Below, piece after piece: positions 59,961 through 64,000 of a stretch of DNA of 64,000 bases (the first letter of the stretch is position 1; every line of letters begins with the position of its first letter). The notes under the pieces were generated by a model. That model searched no databases. It had not been told where the DNA came from and worked only from the letters and a program-made list of their open reading frames with translations. The DNA is from Tritrichomonas foetus. Its lineage: Eukaryota; Parabasalia; Tritrichomonadida; Tritrichomonadidae. The stretch is taken from NCBI GenBank assembly GCA_001839685.1, contig MLAK01000782.1, positions 73,645-137,644 on the forward strand. Reading direction: 5' to 3'. The translations under genes and the position numbers were made by a program.

Positions 59961-60671
59961 ATGGGAAATTCTTACACAGAAGAAGAACTTCGACAGATTT
60001 ACGAAAGCCATCTCCAGACGATCGAAGACACCGAAATAGGTATTCAAAGGCTTGGCCTTTACGCTTTATTCAATCACACGAAATATAATGTATTCATCGA
60101 CGCTTTACTCTCCTGCTTCAACCAGAGAATCCAAGAAATTCCAATGCAGCTCGCCTACATTCACTTGGTGAATGAAATCCTCAATAAAGAGTCGCCCGAA
60201 AACGTCACGCTATTTCTTCCATTAATCGAACGAATGATGATCAAAGCGGCCGAAACGAAAGACGAAAACCACATCCGTCGTTCAAAACGCGTTTTGGCAG
60301 TTTTAATGGATCGAAAAATATTAGATTCCAAATTCGTCGAAAGGGTTTATCGTTTGATGGATTCGCATGAAGCGGCCGGCATTGATGAAGATACAGCTGT
60401 TGTTGACCAATTCTATAACCTTGTAAATAATCTGATTAAAGCGAAGCAAAATTTCTTCAAAATTAATGCCGATAAGGATGCACCAGAGTCTCTCAAAATT
60501 GAAGCAGCAAAGAAAGAAAAAGAAATTAGAAATGAAATAACAGACTTTTATACTGTTCAGATTAACAGCCAATATAAGAGAATTGAATTTTTAGATAAAA
60601 CAATAGATGACGAAATGGAAGACAACGATAAACTCCTAGAAGGTGGTTCATCGGATGACTTATTTGATTAA
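59961..60671 (+). CDS. CID-domain protein (Pol II CTD-interacting, RPRD/Rtt103-like)
   Basis: 236 residues from ATG 59961 (the frame continues upstream only to a TTG). Residues about 5-130 form an eight-helix CID: TEEELRQIYESHLQTI, IGIQRLGLYALFNHTKYNVFI, LAYIHLVNEILNKE (the CTD-binding helix position of Rtt103/RPRD1 LxYLxNDVIQNSK), RRSKRVLAVLMDRKIL. A coiled helical tail (about 155-215) and acidic C-terminus (SSDDLFD) resemble RPRD1/CREPT. Likely couples RNA polymerase II to termination or 3' processing. Trichomonad Pol II has an unusual CTD without canonical heptads, so what it binds is unclear. Confidence 0.72.
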   Translation: MGNSYTEEELRQIYESHLQTIEDTEIGIQRLGLYALFNHTKYNVFIDALLSCFNQRIQEIPMQLAYIHLVNEILNKESPENVTLFLPLIERMMIKAAETKDENHIRRSKRVLAVLMDRKILDSKFVERVYRLMDSHEAAGIDEDTAVVDQFYNLVNNLIKAKQNFFKINADKDAPESLKIEAAKKEKEIRNEITDFYTVQINSQYKRIEFLDKTIDDEMEDNDKLLEGGSSDDLFD

Positions 60672-61383
60672 TAAATATTTCTTGTTATATCTTCGAAAGT
60701 ATTTTTATTTTGAATCATTTTGATTTTTTTAACTTTCTGAATCCAGTTATTTGCAATAATCTGAATGAATGCGTTTTATAATGAATGTATTTTGTAATGA
60801 ATGTATTTTGCAATGAATGTGTTTTGTAATGAATGTATTTTCTAATGAATGTGTTTTGTAATGAATGTGTTTTGTAATGAATGTATTTTGCAATGAATGT
60901 GCTTTATAATGAATACGTTTTCTAATGAAAGCATATCTTCAATGAATAAATGCAAAAGATTGGTTCTTGAAAAGGGCAGTTTTTCAAAACGGTAAATCAA
61001 ACTCGATTAAATATCTTCAATGAATACATTCAAACGATTGATTACCAAAAAAAACGTGATTTATCGAAGGATTTGGATAAGTCAATATCACAGTGTCAAA
61101 TGAACTCACTATTCACGAAAGTGCATTTAATTATTGCAATATAATGACAATATGGGAAAGCTTCACTCAATAAAAATGAAGAAGAAAAGAAATAAGAAAA
61201 AATAAAGTAAATAAGTTCAAATTTAACAAAAGTACAAATAATAAAGAGAATCAAACAAGATATACATTTTCATATTCATTTTGCTAATCTGCCAATTTCA
61301 TTTTGATGATCAACCAATCAAAATGAAATCCGGAAGAAGTTAAAGCGGGCAATATATTATATATATGAGTGCATGTTTCATTT
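60672..61383. other. convergent intergenic region with minisatellite
   Basis: Contains the 16-bp array at 60765-60930; the remainder is AT-rich with no feature seen. Confidence 0.5.
60765..60930. repeat. 16-bp minisatellite, about 10 copies
   Basis: Units AATGAATGTATTTTGT with frequent C/T/A variants (GTGTTTTGT, TTTTCT), starting about 95 bp after the CID-gene stop. Convergent with the C2-like gene. Confidence 0.9.
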
Positions 61384-61902
61384 CTAGAAGTTTGGTGGCA
61401 ATTGCGTGGTCATCCTGTGATTCTGTGGATTTGGTGCGCCAAAGGCAGGTCCTGGGGCCGGACCCTGCGGAAGTCCTGGATATGTGTGTCTGATTTGAGT
61501 GACTGCGTTGAGATCTGACATGGATGCTTGTATTGAAAGCAAAGCGACTTCCTGCTGGCGATTGACGGCGTCGATGAGTGGAAAGTTGATTTTGGTGCAC
61601 TGGCCATTTGCAAAACTACTCAGCTTCATTTTCGAGCACGCAATGAGCGATACTTTGGTGGGATCAGATCCGGAAACCGTGCAAAGAGAAATTGTTAAGT
61701 AGGCGTTGTCTAGGTTTGGAAGTTGGAGGATGAGTCTGGAGCCGAAGTTAAACTTGACAATGGACTGAGGAAGAACACCTTTGGTCGAAACTGATTTTGA
61801 TAAGCCATTCGCTTGGAAGACAAGCCACATTGGCGATACAATTCGTTTAAGAGAAGGTGAGAATTGCCCTTCTTCAAGCAATATGTCGAAAATATAAGTC
61901 AT
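61384..61902 (-). CDS. possible C2-like beta-sandwich protein
   Basis: 172 residues from the ATG at 61900-61902 (the longer frame starts at TTG). The N-terminal 130 residues alternate beta strands (YIFDILLEEGQF, RLILQLPNLDNAYLTISLC, KVSLIACSKMKL, INFPLID) like a C2 or related beta-sandwich. No calcium-binding aspartate cluster is visible, so any membrane binding would be calcium independent. The last 35 residues are Pro/Gly-rich (LPQGPAPGPAFGAPNP). Length and codon use support a real gene. Could also be a different beta-sandwich. Confidence 0.45.
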   Translation of the reverse strand: MTYIFDILLEEGQFSPSLKRIVSPMWLVFQANGLSKSVSTKGVLPQSIVKFNFGSRLILQLPNLDNAYLTISLCTVSGSDPTKVSLIACSKMKLSSFANGQCTKINFPLIDAVNRQQEVALLSIQASMSDLNAVTQIRHTYPGLPQGPAPGPAFGAPNPQNHRMTTQLPPNF

Positions 61903-62383
61903 TGTGTATAATGAATAAAGGATGTTTCGGAAAATGAAGAAATTTTTTGAAGTTCTTTTGAAAATCAACAGAATTTATATAAGAATTGAATGCGATTATG
62001 TCGCTCATTATTTGAAAATTAGATAATTGAAGAGATTCTATGATTTCCGGTGAAAATCTAGATCATCATAACCTAATTGAAAATATTCAATATAATATTA
62101 GGTCTTTTCATTCAAAAAATAGTTTTTATCATTAAAAAATTGAAATACGAACCTTTCGATATTAATTGAAAAAACTGTCAACGATTCACAGTAGTCCCTC
62201 AATTTTTCACCTTTGTTGAATGGATTTAGAATCGAACAGTAGACCAAATAAAATCACAATTAAATATTTATGAGTTAATTTTTGGCCAATATTATTTTTA
62301 ATCAAATCCGAAAATGTCAGCAATTGTCGATTTGGGGTACCCCAAAAAAATATTAAATACTTGATTGCTTTTTTTGGAAATAA
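61903..62383. other. divergent intergenic region
   Basis: AT-rich spacer between the C2-like gene (minus) and TRAPPC4 (plus). No gene seen. Confidence 0.4.
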
Positions 62384-62800
62384 ATGGTTGTTTATAGTGT
62401 CATGGTCTTAAACAGCTCCGGTGGTCTTGTTTTCTATCAAAACTACCACCCCAACGCACCACAGCTTGATTCAAACGAAGTTATTATTATCGGATCTACA
62501 CTTCACTCACTTCACGCAATTTCAGTCGAAATTTCTCCAGTTCCAAAGTCGTCTGGTTTCACTGAGCTCGAGTGCACGACATGGAAGCTCAATTGCCTCC
62601 AGACAATCACTGGTCTCAAATTTATAGTTTTTACAGATTTACAACATCAGAAAACACAAGACATACTCCATAACGTTTACTCACTTTATGCAGATTATGT
62701 TTTGAAGAATCCGTTTTATACACTCGACATGCCTGTCGCAAATTCATGTCAGAAATTTGTTACTGAAGTCGAATCTTTGATCAACACCGCGAATAGTTAA
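62384..62800 (+). CDS. TRAPPC4: TRAPP complex subunit TRAPPC4/Trs23 (sybindin family)
   Basis: 138 residues. The longin-like core begins YSVMVLNSSGGLVFYQNY and continues GSTLHSLHAISVEISP, WKLNCLQTITGLKFIVFTD and LYADYVLKNPFYTLDMPV, matching TRAPPC4 almost block by block (MFHSLFAIGSQLSP, LHCYQTLTGIKFVV, ALKNPFYSLEMPI). It lacks the PDZ-like insertion of animal TRAPPC4, so it is the compact form. Trs23 forms, with Bet5, Bet3 and Trs31, the Rab1/Ypt1 GEF core in ER-Golgi traffic. First ATG. Confidence 0.9.
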   Translation: MVVYSVMVLNSSGGLVFYQNYHPNAPQLDSNEVIIIGSTLHSLHAISVEISPVPKSSGFTELECTTWKLNCLQTITGLKFIVFTDLQHQKTQDILHNVYSLYADYVLKNPFYTLDMPVANSCQKFVTEVESLINTANS

Positions 62801-63105
62801 AATGATATTTCGATTGAATGATAGTTCTAAACAGCCTCTTTTGTAATCACACTTTTATTTTATTTAATTTTAAATTTCATTCTGTTTCGTCGTTTGTTAT
62901 TTCGTTTGGAAAAGTTCTAAAAAGGACCGATTTCAAACAATGATTAAGGAAAGTCTCAAAGCTATGAATTTCCGTCTTTATCGATTGGTCTATCGAATGG
63001 CTTTTCTGGTTAACTAAAATATTATTAACATGTTTACCATTTTTTCAAATCAAATGTCCGTTTGGTGATAGTTAAACGTACAAAAATCTCGAAATTCTTA
63101 TTATC
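62801..63105. other. intergenic between TRAPPC4 and the final gene
   Basis: AT-rich; nothing recognised. Confidence 0.4.
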
Positions 63106-64000
63106 ATGAGCGAAAAAGAAGAGAATTCTCAAATAAAAGCAGAAGGGAAGAAAATACGTAACAAAAAAGTGGTAATACAAACCACACAAGAAATTAAAAA
63201 AGTCAAATCACACAAAAATTCGAATGATTCTAATAAACATCATCACAGCCATTCTTCGAAGCAACAAATAGAAAACCCACAGAAAAAAGAATCCAAGCAC
63301 GCACATTCACATCAATCAGGAAATACACATATCGAAAAACATATCATTCAAACAGAAAATAAATTTTCCGAAAATTCCAAAAAGTTAACAAAAGCTAAAA
63401 GTGATCTTAAAAAGTGGAGCTCATTTGGCGATAAAATGATCGATATGCTTTTGACATGCCTTCCTGAATCTGCAATTCCAACCGCCCCACAAAAAAATAA
63501 GATGGTAGCCATTGAAACACTTTGCAAAGCAGTTTGCCAACTTGTTCAGCATCCAACTGAAAATCCAAAATATCGAGAGCTCGAAAAAAAATATAATAAA
63601 TGTAAATATCAAGTCAAGAATATGCGAAGGCAATGCCGGGATCTTCATGTTGAGGTTCAAAAGAATCAACAATTATTAAGGGAACACATGATGTCAATCA
63701 GAGAAAGAGAAGAAACTGAAGTTGAAAAGAAACTTCAGCACTTAGAATCAATCATCACTGAACAATACAAACAACAAGCACAATTTGGGCTATTTGAAAA
63801 ACTTGATCATTATGATCAAATAGGTGCATTTAACCAAAACACTAGCAAAATAAATACATTGAAGACAAGTTCAGCAAGTAAAAGCAAGATTAATAGAAAT
63901 GCAACCCCGATCAATTCATCTGTGAATAGCATGAATAATTCAAAGCTGAATTCATCTAATAAAAAAGTAGTGAGTACAAAAGTTGTAAGGACATCCAAGC
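63106..64000 (+). CDS. coiled-coil protein, 3' end beyond the window
   Basis: Open from ATG 63106 to the right edge (298 codons, no stop). N-terminal 95 residues are Lys/His/Ser-rich (HHHSHSSKQQ, KHAHSHQSG), followed by WSSFGDKMIDMLLTCLPESAI, a compact helical segment, and a coiled coil with YRELEKKYNKCKYQVKNMR and EREETEVEKKLQHLESII from about 145 to 240. A Ser/Asn-rich stretch leads out of the window. Composition resembles the coiled-coil gene at 16831. Family unknown; a basal-body or cytoskeletal role is a guess. Partial. Confidence 0.7.
   Translation, partial: MSEKEENSQIKAEGKKIRNKKVVIQTTQEIKKVKSHKNSNDSNKHHHSHSSKQQIENPQKKESKHAHSHQSGNTHIEKHIIQTENKFSENSKKLTKAKSDLKKWSSFGDKMIDMLLTCLPESAIPTAPQKNKMVAIETLCKAVCQLVQHPTENPKYRELEKKYNKCKYQVKNMRRQCRDLHVEVQKNQQLLREHMMSIREREETEVEKKLQHLESIITEQYKQQAQFGLFEKLDHYDQIGAFNQNTSKINTLKTSSASKSKINRNATPINSSVNSMNNSKLNSSNKKVVSTKVVRTSK

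Noticed and set aside
1..64000. tRNA, rRNA or viral/Maverick genes
   Set aside because: Looked for T-arm consensus, rRNA-like blocks, and polymerase, capsid or integrase motifs; none found in the window.

Overview
The window looks like a nuclear fragment of a parabasalid protist, most likely a trichomonad of the Tritrichomonas type. The evidence is: strongly AT-rich DNA; dense, almost intronless eukaryotic genes on both strands with short spacers; one 23-nt intron whose branch-point-like CTAAC sits directly against the 3' splice site, as in Trichomonas introns; short MRE-like (AACGAT) and TATAACCAT motifs upstream of several genes; and many decayed gene fragments and repeats. The species call is inference; parabasalid is much safer than the genus.

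Layout. 1-4.4 kb: gene debris (kinase N-lobe remnant, decayed ORFs) around one ARM-like gene. 4.4-15.1 kb, all minus strand: BAR-like protein, a 2247-residue TOR kinase, an LRRC56/ODA8-like protein, a tetraspanin. 15.1-16.8 kb: gene-poor stretch bounded by a perfect 33-bp inverted repeat. 16.8-21.8 kb: coiled-coil protein, candidate structured RNA, SANT/Myb-like regulator. 22.6-31.8 kb: two almost identical 1.1-kb transposable elements (the complete one has terminal inverted repeats and an 8-bp target duplication) flanking GINS Sld5, a longin protein, a p47/Shp1-type Cdc48 cofactor and an unknown gene. 31.9-43.5 kb: CAMK-like kinase, small myristoylation-type protein, TMEM62-like phosphoesterase, RCC1-like protein, possible PIAS-like protein, coiled-coil protein, BTB/polyQ/F5-8C protein. 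43.7-54.3 kb: CHD-like protein with eroded ATPase motifs, intron-containing cyclophilin, coiled-coil protein, glycosyltransferase-like membrane protein, an unknown gene, pepsin-type aspartic protease. 55.3-64 kb: second LRRC56-like paralogue, SHIPPO-type protein, VPS9 Rab GEF, CID-domain protein, C2-like protein, TRAPPC4, and a coiled-coil gene running off the end.

Functionally this is a core housekeeping and cytoskeletal neighbourhood: growth control (TOR), replication (Sld5), chromatin and transcription (CHD-like, CID, SANT, PIAS-like), membrane traffic (BAR, longin, VPS9, TRAPPC4, Cdc48 cofactor), and a cluster of probable flagellar/axonemal proteins (two LRRC56-like, SHIPPO, coiled-coil proteins). 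Genes are monocistronic; no operon structure is evident.

Most notable: seven different minisatellites, every one just 3' of a stop codon and mostly between convergent genes; the transposon pair; a dispersed 80-bp palindromic element in two copies; the 23-nt intron; a nested-hairpin RNA candidate ending in T5; and a CHD-like protein that seems to have lost ATPase catalysis. Three N gaps (23657-23918, 39588-39966, 57754-57810) all fall inside repeats, so repeat lengths there are unreliable.
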